Part shown: piece by piece, positions 1-7,967 of the stretch
Layout of the letters: the number at the start of each line of letters is the position of its first letter
Numbering within the stretch: the stretch's first letter is position 1
Source of the DNA: Myxococcales bacterium
Lineage (GTDB): Bacteria; Myxococcota_A; Polyangia; Polyangiales; Polyangiaceae
Length of the DNA: 64,000 nt
Direction: 5' to 3'
Assembly: GCA_903642325.1 (NCBI GenBank)
Contig: CAHJWM010000019.1
Location: forward strand, 29,289-93,288
Program-made: the position numbers and the translations under genes
The notes under the pieces: model-generated
Databases searched by the model: none
Told to the model about the DNA's origin: nothing
Seen by the model: only the letters and a program-made list of their open reading frames with translations

Positions 1-48
1 GCGGGGGAGTGCCCGCGTCGCGGACGCGCCCAAGTTGGTGAGCTGAGC

Positions 49-456
49 TTAGCGCGATGAGTGCGCTAGGTTCAGCTGCCAGGCAACGCCGAACCGGTCG
101 CTCACCCAACCGAACTTTTTGCTAAAGCCGTGCCCATCCAACGGCATCAGCACCGTACCCCCAGCGGACAGCGCGGCGAACAGACTGACGAGTTGGGCTT
201 CACTGGTACAGTCGACGAACAGCGAGCTTGTCGGGGTGAAGCCCACGCCGTGAGTCTCGGCGCTGTCCGCGCAAAGCAAGCGTTGACCGCCGAGCCAGAA
301 TTCGGCCCGGAGCACGCTTCCTTCGGCGCCTCCTTCGCCAGCCTGGTAGCGCTCGATGTGCATCAGCTTCGAGTCTTCGAAGAGTGACAAGTAGTACTTG
401 ATCGCCTCTTCCGCGCGCCCAGTGAACATCAACAGCGGGGTGACTTGCGTTTCCAT
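49..456 (-). CDS. VOC-family (PhnB/glyoxalase-like) protein
   Basis: This 135-residue protein resembles the PhnB-like branch of the vicinal-oxygen-chelate superfamily. It opens with the usual TPLLMF strand, followed by the AEEAIKYYLSLF helix, and closes with a GVAWQLNL strand near the C terminus that matches the family end (DRFGVAWQ). Many members are annotated as 3-demethylubiquinone methyltransferase-like or simply VOC proteins; the substrate cannot be read from sequence. Length is normal for a two-module single-chain VOC protein. It is the first complete gene in the window and ends 64 bp before the downstream end of the amidohydrolase gene on the same strand, so a shared transcript is possible. 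No convincing ribosome binding site precedes the ATG. Confidence 0.85.
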   Translation of the reverse strand: METQVTPLLMFTGRAEEAIKYYLSLFEDSKLMHIERYQAGEGGAEGSVLRAEFWLGGQRLLCADSAETHGVGFTPTSSLFVDCTSEAQLVSLFAALSAGGTVLMPLDGHGFSKKFGWVSDRFGVAWQLNLAHSSR

Positions 457-519
457 GCGTGGCTTAGGCTGAGGGGGGCGCGGCTATGTCGCTTGCTCGC
501 CGGGCCGCACGTCACGACT

Positions 520-1965
520 TCAGGAAGAGAGGGCCCGTTGAGCCTGGATGGGCCGCGCGCAGGCTAGCTCTGCAATCGCGTCGATGTCGTAATAGCGGCA
601 CGCTTCCATGAGCATGCGACATTCGGTCCAAATGTCGCCATCGACCATGGGCATGAACAGATCGTGGACGTTGTCCACTCCAAGGTAGCATTGAACGCCT
701 GCGCTTCGCAATTTGGGATAAGGCGCTATCGAGTTGTGCAAGGGGGCGTTCATGGGCAGCTGCTTCATGCTCAAAGCTGCGGAAGGGCAAATGATGATGC
801 CCAACTGCGCTTCCACTACCTGTTCGATGATCCGATCTTGTTCGCGTTCTTCCTTTGCGCTGACCGAGATGGCATGGACACCGAATACGCGGCCTTTCAT
901 GCCGTGCTCGATCGTCTTCATCGCCAAGAGCTCGGTCTCGCTCTCGTTGGGATTGTTTTCCTGGTCGACGTGCACGTCGACCGGTTTGCCGAGTTTTTTA
1001 GCGAGCTGAAGCACTACATCCAAATGTTTTTCCGGCTGCAGATGATCCCTCGAAGGAAGACCGCCGCAATAGTCCGCGAGTGAACAAGCCTCCGCATACT
1101 GCTCGTATGACGCCGGCTCGAGCACACCCTGTAACGGCTGCACCCCGACTTCGAGCGTGATCTTGTCGGCGTAACGCCGCTTCACCTCGACCGCGGCTCG
1201 AATGGGCAGCAAGCCCACCGTGCTATCGGCATCGACCATGGTTCGGCAATAGGTCACCCCTTGCTGGATCATCACGTCGACACCCCGCGAGATCCGCTCG
1301 ATCAGATCATCGTAGGTGTAATTCTCCTTGAGATATCGGTAGAGCTCCCATTTCTTGCGCATGTCGACCTGACTCAACCGCAAGTTCTCTGGCGTGATGA
1401 GATATGCCTTGTCGAAATGGGCGTGATGGCTGGCGAGGCCCCCGAGGCGTTCCGCGTTACTCAAGAATTGAAGCTTGAGATTCCATGGCTCGGTGCCGCT
1501 GGCAATTCGATATCGGTAGGTACCACCTTCCGCGTCTGCCACTACTTTCCCGAGCGTGGCAATAGCGACGTCGCAATCGGTGATCAAAGGGATGCCACCC
1601 TCGATCGAAAGCTTACGGATCAGCTTGGCGTCGGACGTCTCGTCGTAGTCCTCATCACCCGTCAAGATGTTGATCACGAGGTCGAAGCGATCTGCTTTCA
1701 AGAAGCCGAGGATATTCGGGGAGCGCCCGTCGGCAATCTTGTGGATTTCGTTGCTGCTCACCCGGTTCTGGGCCAGATAGCGATGCGTACCCGGCGTCGC
1801 ATACAAGTCCACGCCGAGGGCCAGTAGCGGAAGTATCGCCGGCAACATTCGGCTCTTATCCGTCTCCCTGCCCGCGCTCACCAAGACCTTTTTGCGGCTT
1901 CTCGAGCCGAGGAGCTTCAGGTTGAAGGACAACATTTCCAGCGATGTTGCTGTCGGCATCGTCAT
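520..1965 (-). CDS. MGS-like domain fused to cytosine-deaminase-type amidohydrolase
   Basis: A 481-residue fusion. Residues about 25-140 form a methylglyoxal-synthase-like (MGS) domain as in the allosteric end of CarB and the N terminus of PurH: KKVLVSAG, an LYATPGTHRYL segment, then FDLVINI. Residues about 170-480 are an amidohydrolase of the cytosine-deaminase kind, with HAHFDKAYL (metal ligands His181 and His183), DVHVDQ (His332), FGVHA (His364) and LGVDNVHD (Asp431). The position of the catalytic Glu of E. coli CodA (HCDE) is Gln335 here, so ordinary cytosine deamination is doubtful. I chose the ATG at 1965 because AGGAG lies six bases upstream; an in-frame upstream ATG at 2010 lacks this. 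The MGS domain may sense a nucleotide or phosphate ligand, which is inference. Confidence 0.85.
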   Translation of the reverse strand: MTMPTATSLEMLSFNLKLLGSRSRKKVLVSAGRETDKSRMLPAILPLLALGVDLYATPGTHRYLAQNRVSSNEIHKIADGRSPNILGFLKADRFDLVINILTGDEDYDETSDAKLIRKLSIEGGIPLITDCDVAIATLGKVVADAEGGTYRYRIASGTEPWNLKLQFLSNAERLGGLASHHAHFDKAYLITPENLRLSQVDMRKKWELYRYLKENYTYDDLIERISRGVDVMIQQGVTYCRTMVDADSTVGLLPIRAAVEVKRRYADKITLEVGVQPLQGVLEPASYEQYAEACSLADYCGGLPSRDHLQPEKHLDVVLQLAKKLGKPVDVHVDQENNPNESETELLAMKTIEHGMKGRVFGVHAISVSAKEEREQDRIIEQVVEAQLGIIICPSAALSMKQLPMNAPLHNSIAPYPKLRSAGVQCYLGVDNVHDLFMPMVDGDIWTECRMLMEACRYYDIDAIAELACARPIQAQRALSS

Positions 1966-2091
1966 GGTTGCTCCTGCATGGCCCGATGGATATACCACGC
2001 GACATGCCAACCCTGGGCCCTTCCCGCCGCGCGGCCCTGAACGCCCGGCCGACCCCCCTGTAAACGTAGCCGGTCGGGAGGTAGCGGCCGA

Positions 2092-2496
2092 CTACGCGCG
2101 AACGGACGCGGCGGGTTTGCCGAATAGGGTGCGTAGCTCGTCTTTCGCGCGCTCCAGCTTGCGGCGCTGGCTGGCTGAAATGTTTTTGCCGCCCCGGTTG
2201 ATGTAAAACGTCAGCATGGAAATCGCGGCTCGATAGGGCGGTGACTTCCGTCGGTTGCTGCGCTCCGCCGACCGTTTGATTGACGCGGCAATGGCGCGTG
2301 CACTTCCCTGCTTGAAGACATGGTCTTTCAGATCCATGGCGTCGCTCGTTTCGTTCACCCGTTGCGACCACTTCTTGGTGGCGGGGGGGCGCTTGGCCTT
2401 TTTGCGCACGTTGCCAGCTCGCGTAGGGCTGGGCTTTCCGGGGGCTGTAGTCTTACTGGGGCGCGGCTTTTCGATCGTCATGAGCGCGTAACGCAT
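2092..2496 (-). CDS. DUF3175 domain protein
   Basis: A 134-residue basic protein with a low-complexity Lys/Pro-rich N terminus (about 1-40) and a DUF3175 domain from about 41 to 127. Recognisable family blocks are KKWSQRVNETSDAMDL, the SIKRSAERSNRRK segment, SMLTFYINRGGKN and the closing LERAKDELRTLFGK. DUF3175 proteins are small, widespread in Proteobacteria and Myxococcota, and have no established function; the basic composition suggests nucleic-acid contact, which is inference. The start may instead be the ATG at 2481, giving MTIEKPRPS; neither has a clear Shine-Dalgarno sequence. It lies 31 bp downstream, on the same strand, of the hybrid kinase gene's stop side, so it could be read from the kinase transcript. 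Confidence 0.8.
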   Translation of the reverse strand: MRYALMTIEKPRPSKTTAPGKPSPTRAGNVRKKAKRPPATKKWSQRVNETSDAMDLKDHVFKQGSARAIAASIKRSAERSNRRKSPPYRAAISMLTFYINRGGKNISASQRRKLERAKDELRTLFGKPAASVRA

Positions 2497-2527
2497 GCAT
2501 TACGAATGCCAGCGCTCAGCAACGCCT

Positions 2528-5059
2528 CTACCGTGCGACTTCGATCGACGGCGCGTTCAGCACTTCACGCACCTTGCGAGCTAAGGAGTCGGGGGTGAAG
2601 GGCTTTTGCAGGAACGCAACTCCGCTTTCGAGCACGCCGTGGCGGATCACGCTGTCGTCCGTATAGCCCGACATGCACAAGATCTTGGTGCTCGGGCGCG
2701 TGACGGCGATGCGTCTGGCCAAGTCGGCGCCGCTCAGGTGAGGCATCACGACATCCGTCAACAGCAAATGGATCACGCCGGGTTGGCTTTCGCAGAGCAG
2801 CAATGCTTCACCGGCGTTTTGCGCCACGATGACGCGATAGCCTTGCCGCTTGAGAATGCCGAGCGCCGCCGCGCGCACCTGTTCTTGGTCTTCGACTAGC
2901 AAAATCGTTTCAGAGCCGCGGAGGGTGCCTGGGTCGAGCCGCGGCTTGGCCGCTTGCACTTCGCCGTCGACAAGCGGAAAGTAGACTTTGAGCGTCGTAC
3001 CTTTGCCAACCTCGCTGTAAACCCACACGCTGCCGCCTGCTTGCTGAGCGATGCCGAACACGGTGGAGAGGCCTAAACCGGTGCCCCGCCCCACGTCCTT
3101 GGTCGTAAAAAACGGCTCGAAAATGCGGGCTTGGGTCGCGCGCTCCATGCCCGTGCCGGTGTCACTCACGGCCAGCATCACGTGCGGCCCCGGCCTTGAG
3201 CCCAAGTGTTGGCGCGCGTACTCTTGGTCGAGCTCCACGTTGTCGGTCTCGATGGTAAGCTTGCCACCGGTGGGCATCGCATCGCGCGCATTGACAGCTA
3301 AGTTCATGACTACTTGTTCGACATTGCCGGGATCGACTAGGACGCGGCCAAGGCGCGGCGCCAAGGCGGAGACCAAGCTCACGTCCTCGCCCAAGATTCG
3401 GCGCAGCATCTTATCCATGGCGCTTATCACATCGTTCAAGTCCAAGACTTGCGGCGCGATGACCTGCTGACGGCTGAACACGAGCAGCTGACGGGTGAGC
3501 TCAGCTGCGCTCTGCGCGGCTCGGCTGATTTCGGCGATATCGGCGCTAGCTGGATCCGAAGGGCTGAGGTCGGAAGCCACCAGATCGGCGTAACTTAGGA
3601 TGACGGATAGAAGGTTGTTGAAGTCGTGCGCAATGCCACCTGCAAGACGGCCTACTGCATCCATCTTTTGAGCCTGGCGTAGTTGTTCCTCGGTGCGTCG
3701 AAGGGTCTCTTCGGCCGCGCGCTGCGCCGAAAGATCACGAGCGGTCTTCGATGCGCCCACCACCTGGCCGCTCGGGTCACGGATCGGCGCGAGCGCGACC
3801 GAAACTGCAACCGCAGTGCCGTCTTTTTTGCAGCGGACCGTGTCATACGGGTCGACGGCCTCGCCGGCGGCGAGGCGCGGCAATTGAAGCTCTTCCTCGA
3901 ACCGACGGTCACTGGGAATGATGAGGCTGATCGGTTTGCCAATCACCTGCTCCGCCTCGTGTCCAAACAGGCGCTCGGCGGCTCGGTTCCAACTCGTGAT
4001 GGTGCCATCCAGGCGTTTGCTGACAATGGCGTCGTTCGACGATTCCACGATCGCGGCGAGCAGCGCGCGCGCCTGCTCTGCTTCGAAGCGCGCGGTGGCG
4101 TCGTTCACCACGCTGATCCGCGCCTGATGCCCGGCAAACGAAAGTGGTCGGGTCGTGTACTCCGCGATCAGCTGCGTACCATTCTTCCGCACGTGCCGAC
4201 TGCGTCCGCTAACTTCACCGGTTGGCATCGCAGAAATCCTGCTTTTGACCGAGTCTTCGCCGTCGCCGCTGAGCACGGAGATCTTCTGAGACATCATCTC
4301 CTCTCGAGTGTAACCATACAGATTGAGCGCAGCGTCGTTCACCGCGAGCGTCGCGAGCGTCGCTACGTCGAAAACCACGAGCGGCACGGGGCTCGCGTCG
4401 AACAGCAGCCGGTGTGCTTCTTCCGATTCATGCAGGGCCGCATTGGCTGCCACTGCCGCATCGCGCGCGCCGCGCTCTGCGGCATAAGACCGGGCGTTGG
4501 CGATCGCGATGGCGGCATGGTGCACCACACTTCGAACCAGGTTCAAGTCGTCTTCGGTGTAGGGATGCTCGGCTCCAGATCGCAGCAGCATCGCAACTCC
4601 CACCACATGCTCCCGGCAGACCATGGGTACCGCAAGCACGCTGCGCACGTTCAGGCGCGCCAAAAACTCCCGATACTCTTCGGGCGCGGACGCCGCAAAT
4701 TCATGTTCGGCAAGGCTCGGCAAAAACAGCGGCTGGCGCGAGGCGGCAACCCGCCCCGTAACGCCTTCACCCACGCGCTGCGGCAGACGCATCGACGTTT
4801 GCCGGAGCCATGCAACCGCTTCCTGATCGTGATGGTGCACCTCACCGGTCTCGAGCCAAAGCCCATCCTCACTCACGGCGCGAATGGCGCAAAGATCGCC
4901 CATGGTGTCGCTGATCCGACGTGCGATCACCGCTAACAAGCGGGCGTAATCGCCGGTAGCCTCTGAGAAATCGTTGGCCGCGTCTGCGAGCAATCTCAAG
5001 CGCGCGGCCATGCGTTCGCGCTCGTGTACATCGCCCACGGATGTAGTGACGAGATTCAT
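2528..5059 (-). CDS. Hybrid sensor histidine kinase (GAF-PAS-PAS-HisKA-HATPase-REC)
   Basis: An 843-residue soluble hybrid kinase with no membrane segment. In order: a GAF domain (about 20-195), a PAS domain (about 212-325), a second PAS (about 332-445), HisKA with phospho-acceptor His478 in GGIAHDFNNLL, and HATPase_c with the N box around NLAVNARDAMP (Asn586/Asn590) and the glycine boxes DTGTGM and GLGLSTV. The C-terminal receiver domain (about 717-835) has acceptor Asp769 in LLLTDVVMP and Lys819 in LQKPF. The AHDFNNLL H-box is typical of HPK4-class hybrid kinases. It probably senses a small ligand or redox state through GAF/PAS. No partner regulator is adjacent, so it is an orphan, as is common in myxobacteria. 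Its C-terminal receiver may be autoregulatory or feed a separate phosphotransfer protein. Confidence 0.93.
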   Translation of the reverse strand: MNLVTTSVGDVHERERMAARLRLLADAANDFSEATGDYARLLAVIARRISDTMGDLCAIRAVSEDGLWLETGEVHHHDQEAVAWLRQTSMRLPQRVGEGVTGRVAASRQPLFLPSLAEHEFAASAPEEYREFLARLNVRSVLAVPMVCREHVVGVAMLLRSGAEHPYTEDDLNLVRSVVHHAAIAIANARSYAAERGARDAAVAANAALHESEEAHRLLFDASPVPLVVFDVATLATLAVNDAALNLYGYTREEMMSQKISVLSGDGEDSVKSRISAMPTGEVSGRSRHVRKNGTQLIAEYTTRPLSFAGHQARISVVNDATARFEAEQARALLAAIVESSNDAIVSKRLDGTITSWNRAAERLFGHEAEQVIGKPISLIIPSDRRFEEELQLPRLAAGEAVDPYDTVRCKKDGTAVAVSVALAPIRDPSGQVVGASKTARDLSAQRAAEETLRRTEEQLRQAQKMDAVGRLAGGIAHDFNNLLSVILSYADLVASDLSPSDPASADIAEISRAAQSAAELTRQLLVFSRQQVIAPQVLDLNDVISAMDKMLRRILGEDVSLVSALAPRLGRVLVDPGNVEQVVMNLAVNARDAMPTGGKLTIETDNVELDQEYARQHLGSRPGPHVMLAVSDTGTGMERATQARIFEPFFTTKDVGRGTGLGLSTVFGIAQQAGGSVWVYSEVGKGTTLKVYFPLVDGEVQAAKPRLDPGTLRGSETILLVEDQEQVRAAALGILKRQGYRVIVAQNAGEALLLCESQPGVIHLLLTDVVMPHLSGADLARRIAVTRPSTKILCMSGYTDDSVIRHGVLESGVAFLQKPFTPDSLARKVREVLNAPSIEVAR

Positions 5060-5479
5060 GCCGAAGCTAAGCTTAACGCGTAAGCGAAATGGTGCGCGCA
5101 GCGATGTGTTGTTTAAAGCCGTGTTGCAATTATGTACATCGGTGCTCAGCCGCCGCCGTCGGCGATGAAATACGGGCCGCGCGCGTCCTCCTCGTGGGTC
5201 CGTCTGGCGCTGGCTACCCCTTAACCATCAGCCGGAATGGCTGACCACGTGCGCCGTCGCGGCCCGCGGCAAGAGCCGCTTTTGCTGACACGGTCCAGAC
5301 GTGGTCCAGTCGGCCCCGGCACCCTCTCCCGCTGGTCTTGGGCTTCCGGTCACGGACGGAAGACAAGACCGGTGGAGGAGGCGCTAGGGGCGGCTGTCGC
5401 CACCAGGTATGGCGCGAGACTCCGCTCCGGAACGGCACGTTCGATGCTTTGGACGGCCATTGAAGGAGATACGGAAATC
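5060..5479. other. Intergenic region between divergent kinase and dehydrogenase genes
   Basis: This 420-bp stretch separates the start of the minus-strand kinase gene from the plus-strand dehydrogenase gene and must hold both promoters. A short inverted repeat, GCTTA-acgcg-TAAGC, lies at 5071-5085, 12 to 26 bases upstream of the kinase start, and could be an operator. The short open frames here have no ribosome binding sites or recognisable products. No confident promoter hexamers are seen. Confidence 0.5.
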
Positions 5480-6652
5480 ATGAAGGCACTCTGTTGGCAT
5501 GGGCATGGGGATGTGCGGGTAGATTCGGTCGCGGATCCGGTCATCAAGGACCCTACCGACGTGATCATCAAGGTCACGGCAAGTGGAATTTGCGGCTCGG
5601 ATCTCCACTTACTGGACGGCTACATGCCGACCATGGAGTCAGGCGATATCCTGGGACACGAGCCCATGGGCATCGTGGTGGAAGTGGGCAGCGCGGTGAA
5701 GCGCGTGAAGAAGGGCGACCGGGTCGTCATTCCGTTTACGATCGCCTGCGGAAGTTGCTTCTTCTGTAACAAGGGTTTGTGGGCGGCGTGCGACAACACC
5801 AATCCCAACGCGGCGATGGCGGCAAAAATGATGGGGCACTCCCCCGCCGGTCTCTTCGGGTACTCGCATTTGACGGGCGGATACGCAGGCGGTCAGGCCG
5901 AGTACCTACGCGTGCCCTTCGCCGATGTCGGCTGTCTGGTGATTGAGTCCGATCTCCCCGATGAAAAGGTGCTTTTTCTATCCGACATCTTTCCCACGGG
6001 GTACATGGCCGCCGAAAACGCGGACATAGAACAGGGCGACACGGTGGCCGTTTGGGGCTGTGGTCCGGTCGGGCAGTTCGCTATCCAAAGCGCATGGATG
6101 TTCGGCGCAGGCCGAGTGATCGCAATCGACTGCGTCGAGGAGCGCATGGCAATGGCGCGCACCCATGGCAAAGCCGAGACCATCGACTTCACCAAGGAGG
6201 AAGTTTACGATCGACTGCAGGAGATGACCAACGGCCGGGGCCCGGACCGCTGCATCGACGCCGTGGGCGCGGAAGCCCATGGCACCGGAGGCGTAGACGC
6301 TGTAATCGACAAGGTCAAAGCCGCCGTCAGTTTGACCACCGACCGCGCGCATGCTCTTCGGCAGGCAATTTATTGCTGTCGCAAAGCAGGGAGCATCTCC
6401 GTGCCAGGCGTGTACATCGGCTTTCCGGACAAGATCCCGATGGGCGCCTTCATGAACAAGGGCCTGACCATGAAAACCGGCCAAACCCACATGCATCGGT
6501 ACATGAAGCCGCTGCTTGCAAAAATCGAGGCCGGTGAGATCGATCCCTCCTTCGTAGTCACGCATCGTCTGAAGCTCGAACAGGCGCCGGCGGGGTATGC
6601 AACGTTTCGTGACAAAAAGGATGGCTGCATCAAGATCGTGCTGCAGCCCTAA
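5480..6652 (+). CDS. Zinc-dependent alcohol/formaldehyde dehydrogenase (MDR family)
   Basis: A 390-residue medium-chain dehydrogenase close to the glutathione-independent formaldehyde dehydrogenase-like group. The catalytic-zinc ligands sit in ICGSDLH (Cys38) and ILGHEPMG (His60, Glu61). The structural zinc site is the four-cysteine pattern [15 protein letters not shown]. The nucleotide-binding glycine motif is [11 protein letters not shown], and the characteristic [18 protein letters not shown] block is intact. The protein should oxidise an alcohol or formaldehyde-type substrate with NAD(P). The ATG at 5480 is chosen because GAAGGAG lies nine bases upstream and the protein then begins MKALCWHG, the usual family start; the frame is open further upstream without coding character. 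It stands alone on its strand. Confidence 0.93.
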   Translation: MKALCWHGHGDVRVDSVADPVIKDPTDVIIKVTASGICGSDLHLLDGYMPTMESGDILGHEPMGIVVEVGSAVKRVKKGDRVVIPFTIACGSCFFCNKGLWAACDNTNPNAAMAAKMMGHSPAGLFGYSHLTGGYAGGQAEYLRVPFADVGCLVIESDLPDEKVLFLSDIFPTGYMAAENADIEQGDTVAVWGCGPVGQFAIQSAWMFGAGRVIAIDCVEERMAMARTHGKAETIDFTKEEVYDRLQEMTNGRGPDRCIDAVGAEAHGTGGVDAVIDKVKAAVSLTTDRAHALRQAIYCCRKAGSISVPGVYIGFPDKIPMGAFMNKGLTMKTGQTHMHRYMKPLLAKIEAGEIDPSFVVTHRLKLEQAPAGYATFRDKKDGCIKIVLQP

Positions 6653-7016
6653 CCTGCAACCGTTCGCTCTGCCGACCGCTAATGGCCGGCGGAGCGCTCC
6701 GGCCACCGATGGCCGCCGCAGTGCCGAAAACTCAACGCCACCGATTGGATCGAGGTGCCGCCGTGGCGATTAGACACGACGCGAAGCGATGCACGGCGGC
6801 CGTCGGCTCGAATGCCACGAGGCGAAAACGCACGCACGCCAGTGCCAAGAACGCAAACTCGGAGTTCGAGCGAACGCAGCACGTTGCTCGAACATAGCTC
6901 TTCGCGATCGCCGGCGAGCGACACTGTGAGCTAAGGTCACTGCTTTCGCTGCATTCGCGCCAAGCCCATCATGCTGGCTCTGCGCTTAGGCGCGCGCGAG
7001 CTTGGGGGACCCTCGA
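6653..7016. terminator. Intergenic region with candidate terminator hairpins
   Basis: This 364-bp gap lies between the convergent dehydrogenase and aldo-keto reductase genes. About 30 bases after the dehydrogenase stop, an imperfect hairpin at 6683-6705 (TGGCC, a 3-base bulge, GGAGCGCTCC, GGCCA) overlaps a second one at 6700-6715 (CGGCCA-ccga-TGGCCG). Neither is followed by a T run, so factor-independent termination is uncertain. The rest shows no gene I can support. Confidence 0.35.
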
Positions 7017-7967
7017 CTAGCCGAGAGGGATTTCAAAACCGACCGGGGCCCGATTGCTGACTTCCGACAAACGGCGGAGCTCGTCGGCGCTGAGCTCGAG
7101 GTTGGCGGATTCGAAGAAAGGACGGAGATGGTCGAGGGTCCGCGCGCTTGCGATCGGCGAACCCACCATGGGCTGGGCCCGTAACCAAGACAGCGACACG
7201 GCCGCAAGAGCGACGTCATGCGCGTCCGCGATCTCGTCCAACAGCGCGAGCAGGGAAACGTTGCGTGGCTCGTCGAGATAAACACTCGCACCTCGTGCAC
7301 GGGCCGAATCGACAACGTTACCGGGACGGTACTTACCGCTCAAAAAACCAGACGCGAGTGAGTAGTACGGTAATTCGGTTATGCCCTCTTTTTTCAGGGT
7401 CGGCAGGAGCGTGGTCTCGATACCGCGCTCGACCAGGCTCCAGGGATCCTGCGAAAACTCAAACGCGGCCAGGCCGTTTTCACGACTGAGCCGTAACGCA
7501 GACGAGAGGCGCGGGGCGCTGAAGTTGGACGCGCCGAGCGCGCGAACTTTGCCCTCCCTCACCAGCTGATCGAAGGCTCGCAAGTATTCCTCCTGCGGCA
7601 CACTCGGGTCATCCTCATGAGCGTAGTAAAGGTCGATATAATCGGTACGTAGGCGACGTAGAGAGCCCTCGATCGCGGCCTGAATGTTGGCCGTCGAAAG
7701 CCCTGGCTGGCGCTGCCACTTGGCGACTTTGGTCGCGATTTTAACGCGCGTTCGCTGACCGCGCGCGGCCAGCCAGTCGCCGATCAGTTGCTCGGATTCA
7801 CCGCCCTCTCGCCCGGCGGCCCAAGCCGGGTAGACATCGGCGGTATCGATCGTCAGGCCGCCGTAGTCGACGAATGCGTCGAAGATATGGAATGCCGCTT
7901 CGCGCTCCACGGTCCAGCCGAACACGTTCCCGCCCAGGATCACGGGGCCCATCGCGCTATTGGTCAT
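7017..7967 (-). CDS. Aldo-keto reductase
   Basis: A 316-residue aldo/keto reductase of the YajO/Tas-like type. The catalytic tetrad is visible: Asp and Tyr in TIDTADVYPAW, Lys in RVKIATKVAKW, and His in LYYAHEDDPS. The C-terminal cofactor region carries PMVGSPIASARTLDHL, the usual NADPH phosphate-contact segment. It is a (beta/alpha)8 barrel that reduces carbonyls with NADPH; the natural substrate is unknown. Its ATG overlaps the stop codon of the upstream metallophosphoesterase by four bases (ATGA), so translation of the two is probably coupled. Length is typical for the family. Confidence 0.93.
   Translation of the reverse strand: MTNSAMGPVILGGNVFGWTVEREAAFHIFDAFVDYGGLTIDTADVYPAWAAGREGGESEQLIGDWLAARGQRTRVKIATKVAKWQRQPGLSTANIQAAIEGSLRRLRTDYIDLYYAHEDDPSVPQEEYLRAFDQLVREGKVRALGASNFSAPRLSSALRLSRENGLAAFEFSQDPWSLVERGIETTLLPTLKKEGITELPYYSLASGFLSGKYRPGNVVDSARARGASVYLDEPRNVSLLALLDEIADAHDVALAAVSLSWLRAQPMVGSPIASARTLDHLRPFFESANLELSADELRRLSEVSNRAPVGFEIPLG

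Noticed and set aside
3683..4936. A 417-codon open frame on the plus strand
   Set aside because: It lies fully opposite the hybrid kinase gene, is rich in Arg/His/Ala and has no domain; it is a GC-driven shadow.
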